Below are positions 9,961-20,612 of a stretch of 64,000 nt of DNA, in pieces. Location: positions 121,217,001-121,281,000 of the forward strand of contig CM032230.1 in NCBI GenBank assembly GCA_019009955.1, given 5' to 3'. Position 1 is the first letter of the stretch. The number at the start of each line of letters is the position of its first letter. The position numbers and the translations under genes are program-made. Under the pieces are notes generated by a model that had not been told where the DNA came from, did no database searches, and was given only the letters and a program-made list of their open reading frames with translations. The DNA is from Riptortus pedestris. Taxonomy: Eukaryota; Arthropoda; Insecta; Hemiptera; Alydidae.

Positions 9961-11714
9961 GAGAGGCATGAAATCAGTAGTGTGCAACAATGTGGGAAAT
10001 GTGCCTAGCATGACATAGTTTTAGAATATCACCATTGATAACATCCCTGGATGACTAAAAATGAGTTAATAAATAAAACTATTTTTTTGTTAGAAATTTA
10101 TAAGGTGAAAATGGTATAAATATAAGAAAACATCTCCCATATGATGCCTGCGTGTAAGCCGGGACGACATTTTAATAAAGAAGGGATAGGGTCTGTCTAC
10201 ATTAGGAAGGGGAGAGGTGAGATGGAGGAAAACACAGTTTCCAAGGGAAGAAGTTGTCCGGGGAAATATTGCCAAAAATAAAAGGGCACTAGAGGAAAAT
10301 TGGAGAAAAGCGTGGGGGTGAGTTGGGGAGGGGGTGGGGGTAGAATGAGGCCGAGTTGACCGGGGGAATCGGGAAGAGATGAGGTGGTGGTCCTGAATAT
10401 TTGAGGGTCCAAGGGACACCTAGAGGGGTCCAAAGGATACCTAGAGAGAGAGAGGGGTCTAAGTCTGCGGTCTAAACCCAGCCTGCTCCAGTTCTGATAA
10501 CAGTGTCCTACCTCTCTCTATTATTCAGCTGGTCTTTCGCTCTGATACTACTGCCTCCTGACCACTCCTGCTAATCCCAACTCTCGGGGCTCTCTTCCCA
10601 GATCTCGACTTGTGCCGACTGCTTGTAAGATTCATCTCACCCCCAGGATCAGGGTTGGAAAACCGGTATCAAACCTTTATTTTACTTCCCTTTCGAGCTG
10701 TCTCTCAAAGGCCATCCCTCTGGATAAGAGGCGGCCAAAGTAAAAAGTACACTAAGCGGATCTGAAGCGAACAACATGTCATCAAAGTAAAATTCGGAAG
10801 TATAGGGTGTATCAAACAGAATCATCTGATTTCGCACGTCTATATTTATGGAACTAATAAACACGTACAATTATTTTTTTTTTTTTTTTTGTAAGTGAAC
10901 CTATAAATGTTTTTATCATACCTCTTTTTAGGCGTTCAATATGCCTCTCTTTTGATATACGGCATACGTCAACGCGGATTCAAATTGGTCTTAGACTGCA
11001 GCTAGCATATCCTCAGCTACCTCTCGGGGTGGCATTTTGTGGTATAGGAGTATCATCACCATACACAGAACAGTAACACTGAACAGTTATTACTAACTCA
11101 CACTCCGCAAGACGTAGAACAAAAAAGGCCTTCTGCCTCGGAGACTGGCATACCTGATCTTTGATGACAAATCTTTTTATTTATTTAAATTTCAGGCTAG
11201 AATGAAGGATGGTTTGACGTTTTTTCATTCACTCTATGAAGCGTTGGCGATATTTTGCCACCGAACACTTTAACGGACCAAAGATTACAGCCAATGTAAA
11301 GTTCGACAAACATTCATGCATTTCTAATATGCTCATTAGACATGGTACATACTTTTTATTTTTGAAAACTCGTACAAATATAATGAAAAAAGGTAGGTCA
11401 AATTACGTTGATAAATTGCTAACAAGCGCTCAAGCGGAGTGTTATCTCCCACAGAAAACCAACTATATATTTATTTGTTGCCGAATTTCTCAATGGCGCC
11501 TTACCAGTGAAACAAGACAAGAGGAACATAAATGACGTAGTCCTCCTATTACGTAATGTCTATCATTAGTCCACCACTTCGAACATTATAGATTATATGC
11601 ATCGTTGAGTGAAAGCTGAGGCTCCCAGCCATCCTCCCTTAGCCACCTGCTGACCCATTGAGTCCCTCGAATCGGATGCGAAATAATCAATTTATGCAGG
11701 AAGACCTATTTATC
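9961..11714. other. Apparently unique non-coding DNA
   Basis: No supported gene. A G-rich, then pyrimidine-rich segment covers 10200-10640. A poly-T run lies at about 10874-10890. Frames of 60-110 codons (10090-10433 minus, 11236-11535 plus) have no domain I recognise, and the first two overlap each other on low-complexity sequence. Confidence 0.4.
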
Positions 11715-11905
11715 GCAGATTTATCTAAAAGAACATTTCTTATTTACAAAAGGGTTATCACATTTCTTCCGATTCTGTCTAGATGGCGGAAATGAGGTCG
11801 ATTTATTTATATACATGGTATATGCCTGTTAACGCTCAATTCTGGCCTGATCGTTAACAAATTCGATATTAAAACGTTTCCTGTGAAACTTAAGTCCAGT
11901 TTCGT
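11715..11905 (-). mobile_element. HLE-1 relic, right block and core only
   Basis: Very diverged reversed copy: 'cgcagatttatctaaaag', 'gcggaaatgaggtcgattta', a short TA-rich stretch, 'gcctgttaacgctc', 'ctgatcgttaacaaattcg' and 'atattaaaacgttt' in the order expected of a minus-strand copy. It breaks off before the C-rich tract. No termini. Confidence 0.6.
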
Positions 11906-12304
11906 AGGAATCAGTAGAGAAGGTGTAAGGCTAATGATTCATGCATGGTCTAAAGGCTCCATAGCCATTGGTGGCAATAGTTGCAACCATTGGACTCTTT
12001 TGGGAGCTGCTCTTTTCGTATTACTATGTACACTGAAATCCGTGAGATGCTTGATGTTTTCAAAATAGGATTTTATAAGCCTCCTTCCTCCCCCATGCCC
12101 AAGGACCTAACCTTCAAATATATTTGCGATGAAGTCATTGTGCCTTATGATAAAGTTTTAATCTCCTTTTTTCCATGGCCTTGATAAGACTTTTGCACTC
12201 ACCTCATTTAGAAACATTCATGTTGGGCTTTTTTTAAATCCAAATTATTCTAGCGGTTCTACGCCAGATTCATAATTCCATTACTTCCAATCTATTTATT
12301 CCCT
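11906..12304. other. Non-coding stretch, nothing recognised
   Basis: Short frames only; no repeat family or domain recognised. Confidence 0.4.
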
Positions 12305-12556
12305 TTAGTGGAGAGTCCAACTTTCGCTCCCGTAAAGCAGTACACTCCATTCGAAAGACTTAGCAAATATTTTTTTGGTAACCTTGCTGATATGCTTATT
12401 AGTTAAAATAATGTCTTGAAAAAAAGACGCTCTAGGCATCCCTCTATCTTGAATTAACTTACCTTTAGATAAATTTGTAATGAAATTGATTTGCCTTTCA
12501 ATAAGCTCACGAAGTTTCTCCATCTTTATTCTATGACCTTGAAACGACTTCCACAT
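12305..12556 (-). pseudogene. Non-LTR retrotransposon RT C-terminal fragment
   Basis: An 83-codon minus-strand frame ends in VLLYGSESWTLH. The VLLYG-E-WTL block is the well-known phrase just after the fingers/palm of many LINE reverse transcriptases (RTE/CR1-like groups), and a K-x-F-x-W-SVLLYG context precedes it. The frame stops straight after the motif, where functional elements continue with a K-rich and EMWCWRR-like section. Upstream YADD and GIRQGCPLSP motifs are absent, so it is a fragment. Clade cannot be assigned from this length. Confidence 0.65.
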
Positions 12557-12599
12557 ACCTGCTTAATAACTTCCATGTGGCACATGTTTTGTTGTACAG

Positions 12600-12720
12600 T
12601 GTCAAATTCGCATTTCCATTCTTCATAATCTATTACGTCCTTTTTTGAGAGTAATCCAACTTTCGATCGCATACATCAGTACATCCAAGCAATCAAACAT
12701 TTTTTTGGAGTAATAATACT
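12600..12720 (-). pseudogene. Second decayed LINE fragment, same motif
   Basis: Reading down the minus strand just upstream of the previous fragment, one frame gives a phrase like YAIESWITLKKGRNRL, a stop, then RMEMRI. This is the YG-ESWTLKK...RL.A.EM segment of LINE reverse transcriptases with substitutions. It repeats the part of the protein at the end of the 12305-12556 frame, so two LINE pieces lie in the same direction. Too short and broken for more. Confidence 0.45.
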
Positions 12721-12740
12721 TTTTTTTCCCCCACTATCTA

Positions 12741-13373
12741 TGGTCTAATCAAAAAACTATAAAACTAATAATTTGATAATATACTGTCCTACGCCTGTTC
12801 TTCCATATATATTTTGTCTTTTCAATTCTAATAGGGTTTCTTGAGTTTTAGCGGATTTGGGCTTCTATATTTTTTTCAGATAAAGCTAATATGCCAATAA
12901 TTGTTTTACGTTTTGCTCAATTCTAAAGTCTGGTTTACATAGAGTACTTGACGCCATTGAATTCAATCAAATTGAAATATGCTTAAATTTACACACTACC
13001 GAGTGGCGTATTTAAGTATTTAATTTCAATTTTAATTTTTGTAAAATAGTCCGGTTAGAGCAATCTCAATAGCGGATTTCTCAAAAGTGAGAAAAAGAAA
13101 TTCAACAAGTGCTTTGATGATGGGCAGCGGAAAGGCGGATACGAATTGCTAATAAATTATTTATTTCCGTTCATGCTGCCTTTATTTTTGCTTTACACTG
13201 TTCGCAGTTACTTGGGAGAGTTAGAGCTGAGCCCGGGGAAATTCCAGCTGGGATGTAGACAGTTATGAGACAGCTGAGACGAGGATGAGTGGATCCATTG
13301 GAAGAACTGTCTTTATTGGATGGCAATTTGGACTGACCCACTACTCAATCATATATTATATATATAGCCACCC
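12741..13373. other. AT-rich non-coding DNA
   Basis: No gene. A possible HLE-1 right-end relic (caatctcaatagcggatttc) at about 13060-13095 is too short to call. Confidence 0.4.
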
Positions 13374-13383
13374 GGTATATATA

Positions 13384-13443
<60 letters not shown>
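13374..13443. repeat. (TA)n microsatellite outside HLE-1
   Basis: About 70 bp of near-pure TA that does not lie in an HLE-1 copy. It directly abuts the 3' side of the Penelope-like relic that follows, which may have inserted into or next to it. Confidence 0.9.
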
Positions 13444-13445
<2 letters not shown>

Positions 13446-13600
13446 TATAGTGCTGAGTGTGGGAGTACAGATGGGAAATAGGTTTTGAAAAATTGAAGTC
13501 TTCCCACCAAACATTTCTTTATTTACTCACGAGGCCTTTATTAGCAACATCAGGTGCTAACAGACAAAAAAACAAGAAACACTTTTAAGATCACACGACA
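13444..13600 (-). mobile_element. Candidate 3' end of Penelope-like element
   Basis: On the minus strand this reads '...gtctgttagcacctgatgttgctaataaaggcctcgtg...' and then runs into the TA tract. It lies downstream, in minus-strand direction, of the GIY-YIG fragment at 14316-14600, which is the C-terminal domain of Penelope-like proteins. The position suggests this is that element's 3' untranslated end. Assigned by position and general resemblance only. Confidence 0.4.
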
Positions 13601-13736
13601 AAACGAACATTGAAATTTTTTATCTAAATGCAACTTCATACTATGATCAACCTTGCAAATTGTCCTACATTAAATAAAAAAAAAAAACACATTAATCGGA
13701 GTCAGTCATATGAAACTAATATAATTTAGTTGATTA

Positions 13737-13790
13737 CTATTATTATTTATGAACGTCCACTTTTTTCTTGGCTAATTGGGAGGTGTTCCA
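13737..13790 (-). repeat. SINE tail fragment
   Basis: Only the 3' end of the SINE: tattattatttatgaacgtc, ccacttttttcttggctaat, tgggag. The rest is missing. A second, nearly complete SINE lies 130 bp further on in the same orientation. Confidence 0.65.
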
Positions 13791-13915
13791 TATAACAGTA
13801 TTAAAATAACACGATGATGTTAAGTTTTTTCATTATTATTTCTTGTGGAACAAGAAGCCTACATATACAAGACTTATATATTTAGGCTAGATATTAGTTG
13901 AATAATCATACTTTA

Positions 13916-14132
13916 ATTATTATTTATTTACGTCCACTTTGTCCAAATCGGCTATTTGGGACGGATTATTTACAAGTGCCCACTCTTTTCTAGCCAGGTT
14001 GGACTAAGGATTTTATTCAATTAGTTCGTAACCAAATAAATTCCCTCTTCCCAGGTGGGAATCGAACTCGCCACTCTTAGTTTACCATGTGAGATTAAAG
14101 GCCACGATTTAACTCAAATAACTAACTTGAGC
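13916..14132 (-). repeat. tRNA-derived SINE, near full length
   Basis: Contains tail, body (cactcttttctagccaggtt), box B (gaatcgaactcgccactctt) and the start of the head (taacttgagccc). It sits within the Penelope-like relic, between its GIY-YIG coding part and its presumed 3' end, so it is younger than that element. Confidence 0.82.
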
Positions 14133-14315
14133 CCAAATTTAATTGATTAAAACCATAGTGATACTCAGACATTTAAAAAAAAAAAAAACATAAGTATACA
14201 TATTTTGAACAAGGAAACATCTATATGGTATAAATACATTTTCTATAATTTAAAAATGATCCTAACTCGATTTAAAAAAAGGAAAATTTGCCAATAGACG
14301 CCTTTGGGAGGAGGC

Positions 14316-14600
14316 CTACTCAGCAGGACAGAACTCTGCATTTCCAGTTGCAAGTTTAGGCATAAACCCACTCCGTCTCTCCAGCTCAATGTAAAGCGGT
14401 TCCAGTTTTTGAATTATTTTATGGTCATGCTCAATAACTAATAGAACTATAGAGAGTGGGACATTTTCATGTTTTTCTTTTATCAATTGCTGTATGAAAG
14501 TAGAACCCTTTCTGAATTGATGTTCCTGGAACCTTTTCCTTAATTTTCAAGCCGTCCAACCCACGTAAAAAGCCCCACACTCTCTACAGACTCTTTTCAA
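14316..14600 (-). pseudogene. GIY-YIG endonuclease domain, Penelope-like relic
   Basis: Reading the minus strand from 14600, one frame gives a cysteine pair and CGAFYVGWTA, an in-frame TGA at 14547-14549, then KLRKRFQEH, GSTFIQQLIKEKH, KLEPLYIELERRSGF and a stop at 14316-14318. FYVGWT is a GIY-YIG variant. The following K-L-R-x-R-x-x-EH, the conserved H and the late E-x-x-Y-I are the standard order of a GIY-YIG nuclease core. In animals this domain at a C-terminus with a preceding CxxC is typical of Penelope-like retroelements. The TGA could be a single C-to-T change of an arginine codon (CGA). Upstream the frame shifts near 14600 and no reverse transcriptase is readable, so this is a C-terminal remnant. 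A host GIY-YIG gene is less likely given the repeats around it. Confidence 0.75.
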
Positions 14601-14640
14601 TTGCGGACTGTTCTTGCAGCTTTACCACGTCTTTTAATCT

Positions 14641-15029
14641 ACTTATACAACTACTAAGTATTATTTCATTTGTACTTTGTTGACCTTCGCCCTTAAAGTA
14701 AGAAGAATATTTGAATATTGGGTCCAGAAAAGCTATAAACCTGCTTATTTTCAACCCCCGCTTGACAACTTTCTTACCTTTTTTCTAATTGTCTAAAAAA
14801 AATAAATATTTTTTTTATTTCATTTATTTTTTATTTCTTCTAGTGTAGTGTTATAGTTTTTGAACCCTTAGTTGTTTGTAAGGTGTCTATTTATCTATGT
14901 TATTTTATTAATGAAAATGTGCAAACCTTCTAACGTTTTATTGATTTTGTGCGTTCAACACAGATTACGGAAAGAACTCCATTACTATGCTGATAAAAGA
15001 AAGTTTTGAAGCGGACGGTATGTCATTTT
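14641..15029. other. AT-rich DNA upstream of the GIY-YIG relic
   Basis: May contain decayed sequence of the same Penelope-like element, since one minus-strand frame is open for about 50 codons up to the frameshift near 14600, but no reverse transcriptase motif is readable. Otherwise featureless. Confidence 0.35.
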
Positions 15030-15151
15030 AGCAGATTTCCCTTAAGGGAAACCAGCTATTGAAGTCTTAACCAAGAGGCGATTTTCAAAACATTTCTTCA
15101 AATGTCCATCGTTCCTACCCAGGAGATGACGAAAATGAGGTCGGTTCAAAA

Positions 15152-15193
<42 letters not shown>

Positions 15194-15681
15194 ATCTATA
15201 TATATATATATTGGATAGTAAACGCTCTAGCGGTCGCAATGATTGCTTGATCGTCACCAAACTCAATATTTAAACGTTTTATGTAAAAATAATAATCACG
15301 TTCGTTAACGGCTAAAATCGGAACAGTGGGAGGGGGGGGGGGTTAGAGGAGAGGATTTTCGCAAATTCCAAGTATCTCCGTTCCTATACGTCGAATCGAA
15401 AAATTGTATAGATTCAATCTTATTGGAAATTAAATTTACTTTATATATTGTTAATATATATGTTTTCTCTATCTTAAATACTAACCGAGATGTTTGCATT
15501 TTATTAAGTGTGTGCGGATAAAGGACGAGATAAGATCAGCTAACTTCGGTTCTAGTCGTGAGTTTCCTGCCAAAAGCTAGTTCGGCCGTTTTCTTAATTG
15601 TTCGGCTGTTTGTGAAATTTCTCTATTGTAAACTTTCACGTGGGAAATCTGCTTAGTTTACGCAGCCCCTGCGTGACGGGC
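15030..15681 (-). mobile_element. HLE-1 copy, complete (652 bp)
   Basis: Begins AGCAGATTTCCCTTAAGGG after TTT and ends cagcccctgcgtgacgggc. The TA tract at about 15155-15212 has a TCTATCTA interruption. The tract 'gtgggaggggggggggtta' is conserved. Left block short type, with 'gctaacttcggttctagtcg' also found at 34363 and, reversed, near 1880. Confidence 0.9.
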
Positions 15682-16297
15682 ATTTGCTACTTTAGTAGGC
15701 ATTAATTCCAGCCTTCAATAAACCGGTTAAAAGCCTCCCTGTCAGAAAGCTTTTTACCGCTGGTGCAATATGTGTTTCAGTGATCTTTGAAAAGGTTGTA
15801 AAGCAGTTGCGACACCGCTCTCAATATTAATGATAACCAACTTATTGATATGGATATTGAAGAGCCCCCCCTCCCTGCATCCATTAGTTCTCGGAAAGGG
15901 AGCTAATTGCTACATCCCGTGGGATATTCTCGAGGCGATGTCATAAAGGGGGTCGGTCATTAGTCCATTGTGTCAATGGGAAGCTGCTAAGTGGACTGAC
16001 CGCAGGGCTTTTTAACAGATTGCTACTTTAGCATCCTTCTGCCGTGACAGCTGCTACTAACTAACCTCTAATCTCAAAAGATATCCAACAGAGCGGAATA
16101 GAAAGGGGATAAGCAAGCCGGGGCATCTCGTTGTCAGATGCATAAGGAGCAAGTGTACATATGGAGTTTAAAAAAAACAAAACAATTGTAGTCCATTTTC
16201 AACGATGGACGAATCACAATAAAACATAAAAGCTTGAATGGAAAACGATTTATCAACAGGGTGGTAACCCCCGACGGCTCACCAAAGTTAATAAAAC
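15682..16297. other. Apparently unique DNA of higher GC
   Basis: No ORF or repeat recognised. Between 15840 and 16100 base composition is more balanced than in most of the window and lacks microsatellites. It is a candidate for constrained non-coding sequence, but nothing in the window proves it. Confidence 0.4.
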
Positions 16298-16739
16298 GTC
16301 AGTCGTGCAGGAGCTGCGTAAACTAAGCAGATTTTCTACGTAAAGTTATAAAATAGAGAAATCTTCATACGAGTTCTGAACAGTTACGGAAACGGCCGAA
16401 CTAGCTTTAGGCAGAAACTAATAGAAGCGACCAGAGCTCGTCCGTTACACTTAATAAAAATGCAAATATCTCCGTTAATATTCAAGATAGAGAATAATTG
16501 TATATAACAATATTTATAGTAAATTTAATTATCAATAAGATTGATTCTATACATTTTTTCGATCCAACGTATAGTAAAGGAGATATTTCGAATTTTCGAA
16601 ATTACCCCTCTAAACGCCCCCTCTCCCACTGGTCCGATTTCAGTCGTTAACGTACTTGATCTTTCTTTCTGTAATAAAACTATTATATATCAAGTTTGTT
16701 AATGATAAGGCAAAAATTTCGAGAGCTAGCGTGGTAACA

Positions 16740-16805
<66 letters not shown>

Positions 16806-16881
16806 CATACAGTTTTGAACATTTCGAAAATCATGTCACGAGTACAGCTCAATAGCTGATTTCCCTTAAGCGAAATCTACT
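16298..16881 (+). mobile_element. HLE-1 copy, complete, mutated left end (584 bp)
   Basis: Left end reads gtcagtcgtgcaggagctgc (several changes). The core and C-rich tract are intact, TA tract at about 16742-16805, and part of the right block is missing after 'cagttttgaac' (no GTCATCTCCTGGGTAGG segment). Palindrome mutated (ccttaagcgaaatctact). Followed by AAAA and another HLE-1 left end. Confidence 0.85.
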
Positions 16882-16885
16882 AAAA

Positions 16886-17165
16886 GTCCGTTGCGCAAGG
16901 GCTGTGTACAATACGCAGATTTCCCACGAGCTATTGTATGATATGCTGATCATCTCAACTCATCATCTATTTCTTTTCTAGTAAGAATTCTATGTAAACA
17001 GAAATCTACCCGTAAATACCACAATTATCTGCATATGAGATGTATAGTAACTCATCGTGAAATTCTGTTGAATAGAAGTGGGAATTTACTGAAGAGTGAC
17101 TGCTAAACAATGCAAATATTTCGATTAATATTTGATATACAGCAGAGAACAATATCTAACGGTTA
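16886..17165 (+). mobile_element. HLE-1 left-half fragment in tandem
   Basis: Begins gtccgttgcgcaagggctgt with cagatttcccacgag, only AAAA after the previous copy ends. The core start (aatgcaaatatttcgattaa) is present, but the sequence loses similarity before the C-rich tract. Head-to-tail arrangement with the previous copy. Confidence 0.7.
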
Positions 17166-17603
17166 ATATCGATTGTGGCATTGATGAAAATAAAATCTAC
17201 TACCAAAAACCAAGAATGATGACGTCACACCGAATTATTTCAATATTTATATATACCTGACTTATAAGATATGAAAGCATTGATTGATATTTGGAATAGA
17301 GCATTTCATGATATATCAGAAATGATAGACAGTAAAACGTCTCTAGCTGACCACTCGATTAAATACACCCCTCAATTATATTTTGAAAATGTAAATATAC
17401 TAGAAAAATAATGAAAATAAGCAAGAGGAAAATAAAAGAGAATATGCAAATTATAAAAAAATATAAAAAAGGAGAACAATAAGAAAACTAAGATTTAAAA
17501 TGTGACTTATATATATTTTAATTTATTAGAAACTCTGAATTATCTCAATTATAAAATTCTCCTTTACTATTTAGACTACACTTCATTAGTGATAATCAGT
17601 ATT
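17166..17603. other. AT-rich non-coding DNA
   Basis: No gene. The phrase 'gatgacgtcacaccga' resembles the 'gatggcgtca' phrase of other HLE-1 left blocks (54080, 57372), so part may be old HLE-1 sequence. Confidence 0.4.
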
Positions 17604-17725
17604 AGCAGATTTCCCTTAAGGGAAATAAGCTATTGAGGTTGTACTCATGACGGAATTTCCGAAATTTTTCTTCAAATGTCCATCGATCCTACCTAGTAGA
17701 TGACGAAAATGAGATCCGTTCGAAA

Positions 17726-17791
<66 letters not shown>

Positions 17792-18443
17792 CTGTTACCG
17801 CTCTAGCGGGCGCAATTTTTGTTTGATCGTTACCAAACTCGATATTTAAACGGTTTATGCAAAATGACAGATCAAGTTCGTTAATGGCTGAAATCGGACC
17901 AGTGGGAGGGGGGGGGGTTTAGAGGAGAGGATTTTCGAAAATCTCCGTTACTATACGGATCAAAAAATTGTACAGAATCAATCTTATTACAAATTAAATT
18001 TACTATAAATATTGTTATATACATTTATTCTCTATCTTGAATATTAACCGAGATATTTACATTTTTATGAAGTCTGTGGTCGGGTATAGTTCGGCCATTT
18101 CCGCCAGTACTCGGCTCAGGTGGAAGCTTCTTCTAACCTTACCTGTCGTTTCTAACCTTACCTTACCTTCCTTACTTTGTGAATTTTTGCAAATACGTTC
18201 TGTTCATCCGCCCCCCCCCCTTCTTTAGTTCTTGGACTACTAAAATTTGAGTTATTAAAATATAAATTATTCTTACAATTCAGAAGCCGTTTCAGTTGGG
18301 AATTTATTTTAATTAACTGTAAGATTTCTCATTACCGTTTGTATTTAATCACGGTGGTATTGTGTTACCAGTATGCAGATTTCTCTATTGTAAAACGTCA
18401 CATGGCAAATCTGCTTAGTTTACGCAACCCCTGCGTGACGGAC
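17604..18443 (-). mobile_element. HLE-1 copy, long form (840 bp)
   Basis: Complete reversed copy with a long TA tract (about 17729-17787). The long left block carries CTTACC-type repeats (ttctaaccttacc) and 'cagaagccgtttcagttggg', shared with 28217-29035, 36113-36893 and 60016-60787. A second poly-C tract is at about 18211. Ends caacccctgcgtgacggac before a T run. Confidence 0.9.
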
Positions 18444-19336
18444 TTTTTTTATTTTTCGAATTATCTATCTAAATCAGCTGACTCGACCCGCCATACTTAT
18501 ATTATTCAAATAATATAAGAGAATGTCACTTCAAATAAAAATAAGTATGTCCCGCTACCTGCAATTTTATTAAATGTTATTACAATGGAAATATCAGCAT
18601 TAGCATATCAGTGTATGCTAATTACAACTTCGATCAAGGAGTCATTTTACAAAATAAAAATTTCTGTATAATTATCAAACTGTTTTCAATGCAAATGATT
18701 CACCACGTATGGATTTCCCATCGGTGCATATTCAAAGAGCTTTCACATTATTCAATTTAAAGGATATTGTCCAATATGGCGCAATAGTGTTGAATCCTGA
18801 AAGCACTCCAAGAGGACGAAGAGAATCTAAATAAACATGCAGGGGGTGGAGGGGGTAGGAGTAAAAAAACAAAACTAATTACAATGTAAAACAGAGCCTT
18901 ACAAGTGAAATTCTGTTATAGTTAAATTTAACTGGATTACATACCGGTCGGATAATACAATAACGCTCGAATAATCCATACATTTTATGCAACGGAATTC
19001 TGGCAACGGCCGACTCAGGATTAGATCCCCCATCCCTTCAAAATAAACAGAGCATTCCAATTCTCAAATATTTGTCTAAAGGCTCGTAATATTTTACTTC
19101 ACGAATATGGCGGCATGAAACGGATGCATTATTGTATTAATGAATTCCCGCCCCTAGAGATGTTTGTTATTTCAAAAACCGAACTGCACGTTCAACCCAT
19201 ATATAAATATGTACTAGCCGTGTTATACGTATGTTGAGCTAGAAATGGCTTCTGGAAACAATATAACGCTTGGATACACAAAATCAACCCGTCATATTCA
19301 TAAATAACACATATGCCCTCCAACATGAACAGGAAA
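18444..19336. other. Apparently unique non-coding DNA
   Basis: No ORF of note and no repeat family recognised. Includes a near-perfect inverted repeat 'cttatattattcaaataatataag' region at about 18497-18521, typical of AT-rich DNA. Confidence 0.4.
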
Positions 19337-19525
19337 GTCCGTCACGCAGGGTCTTAGTAAACTAAGCAGATTTCCAGCGTGAAGTTTAACAATAGATAAA
19401 TCTACATGCAGGTAACACAACCGTAAATATTCACTGAATAAATAAAAACTATAATAAGAAACCTCCCGACGGAAAGTTTCTGAATTGTAAACAAACAGTT
19501 CTGCAAACTTCTCACTGAAAAGAAA
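19337..19525 (+). mobile_element. HLE-1 left part, split by a nested copy
   Basis: Starts gtccgtcacgcagggtctta and contains agcagatttccagcg, then the type-3 left block (gacggaaagtttctgaattg, aacagttctgcaaacttctc). It is cut at an A-rich site (ctgaaaagaaa) by the complete copy 19526-20101, and its block resumes after that copy. The order of the two halves matches the uninterrupted type-3 copy at 49391-50292 read in reverse. Confidence 0.8.
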
Positions 19526-19927
19526 GTCCGTCACGCAGGGGCTGCGTAAACTAAGCAGATTTCCCACGTGAAGCTATACAATAGAGAAATCTTTATACGA
19601 GAGCCGTCTCTCTATACGTTCGTTATCGGCCCACATTTAATAAAAATACAAATATCTCGGTTAATATTCAAGATAGAGAATAATTGTATAGAACAACATT
19701 TATAGAAATTTTAATTTGCAATAAGATTGGTTTTATACAATTTTTTGATCCGACGTATGGTAACGGAGATATTTTGAATTTTCAAAAAACCTTCCCTCTA
19801 AACTCCCCCTCCCCCTGGTCCGATTTCAGCCGTTGACGAATTTGATCTTTTTTTTTTTACATAAAACGACTAAATATCGAGTTTGGTAACGATTAAACAA
19901 TAATTGCGACCGCTAGAGCGGTAACAG

Positions 19928-19979
<52 letters not shown>

Positions 19980-20101
19980 TTTTGAACGGACCTCATTTTC
20001 GTCATTTCCTGGGTAGGATCGATGGACATTTGAAGAAAAATTTCGAAAATCTCGTCATGAGTACAACCTCAATAGCTGATTTCCCTTAAGGGAAATCTGC
20101 T
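19526..20101 (+). mobile_element. HLE-1 copy, complete, nested in another HLE-1
   Basis: Both termini are perfect or near perfect (GTCCGTCACGCAGGGGCTGC ... GATTTCCCTTAAGGGAAATC-TGCT), with A runs at each edge and (TA)n at 19931-19977. It interrupts the older copy 19337-20612. Being inside it, it must be the younger insertion, and its intact ends agree. Confidence 0.9.
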
Positions 20102-20612
20102 AAAATTAATTGAATAGAACTTATTAAATTTATTGAAAACTATTTACTATATCTAGTACTGTAATTTATGATGAATCAAAATAATTTTTATCTCCATCAA
20201 TCATAGTATAGTAATCCAGAAACTTAAGAGGGGTCACCATAACATATTTACATGTATCAAATATAATAAATGTCTCTTGAAAAATATATTTGGTATTTAA
20301 GCTTCGAATGATGAGGTTTATTACATAACCGAGTATTAGTTATATAACATGAGTAGAAGTGGGGGTTTGCTGAAGGCTCAAAACTTAAAAATGCAAATAT
20401 CTCCGTTAATATTGAAGATAGAGAATAAATGAATATAACAATATTTATAATAGATTTAATTTTCAATAAGATTGATCCTATACATTTTTTCGGTCCGAGA
20501 TATGGTAAGGGAGTTATTTCGAGATTTTGAAAATCCTCCCATAAAACCCCCCCCCCCTCCCAGGAATCCGATTTCAGCCTTTAACGAACTTGATCTTTAC
20601 ACAACAGACTTA
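20102..20612 (+). mobile_element. HLE-1, continuation of the split copy
   Basis: After the nested copy the type-3 left block resumes (ctagtactgtaatttatgat, atttggtatttaagc, agaagtgggggtttgctga), then the core and C-rich tract (aaccccccccccctccc) up to 'taacgaacttgatcttt'. The TA tract and right block are absent, so the copy is 3'-truncated. Confidence 0.78.

Noticed and set aside
13060..13095. HLE-1 right end
   Set aside because: Only ~20 bases resemble the 'cctcaatagctgatttccc' phrase, with no supporting body or terminal CTGCTAAAA.
13285..13488. Frames over TA tracts (also 16640-16859, 33832-34056, 34879-35076, 40473-40745, 47924-48181)
   Set aside because: Tyrosine/isoleucine repeats are translations of (TA)n, not proteins.
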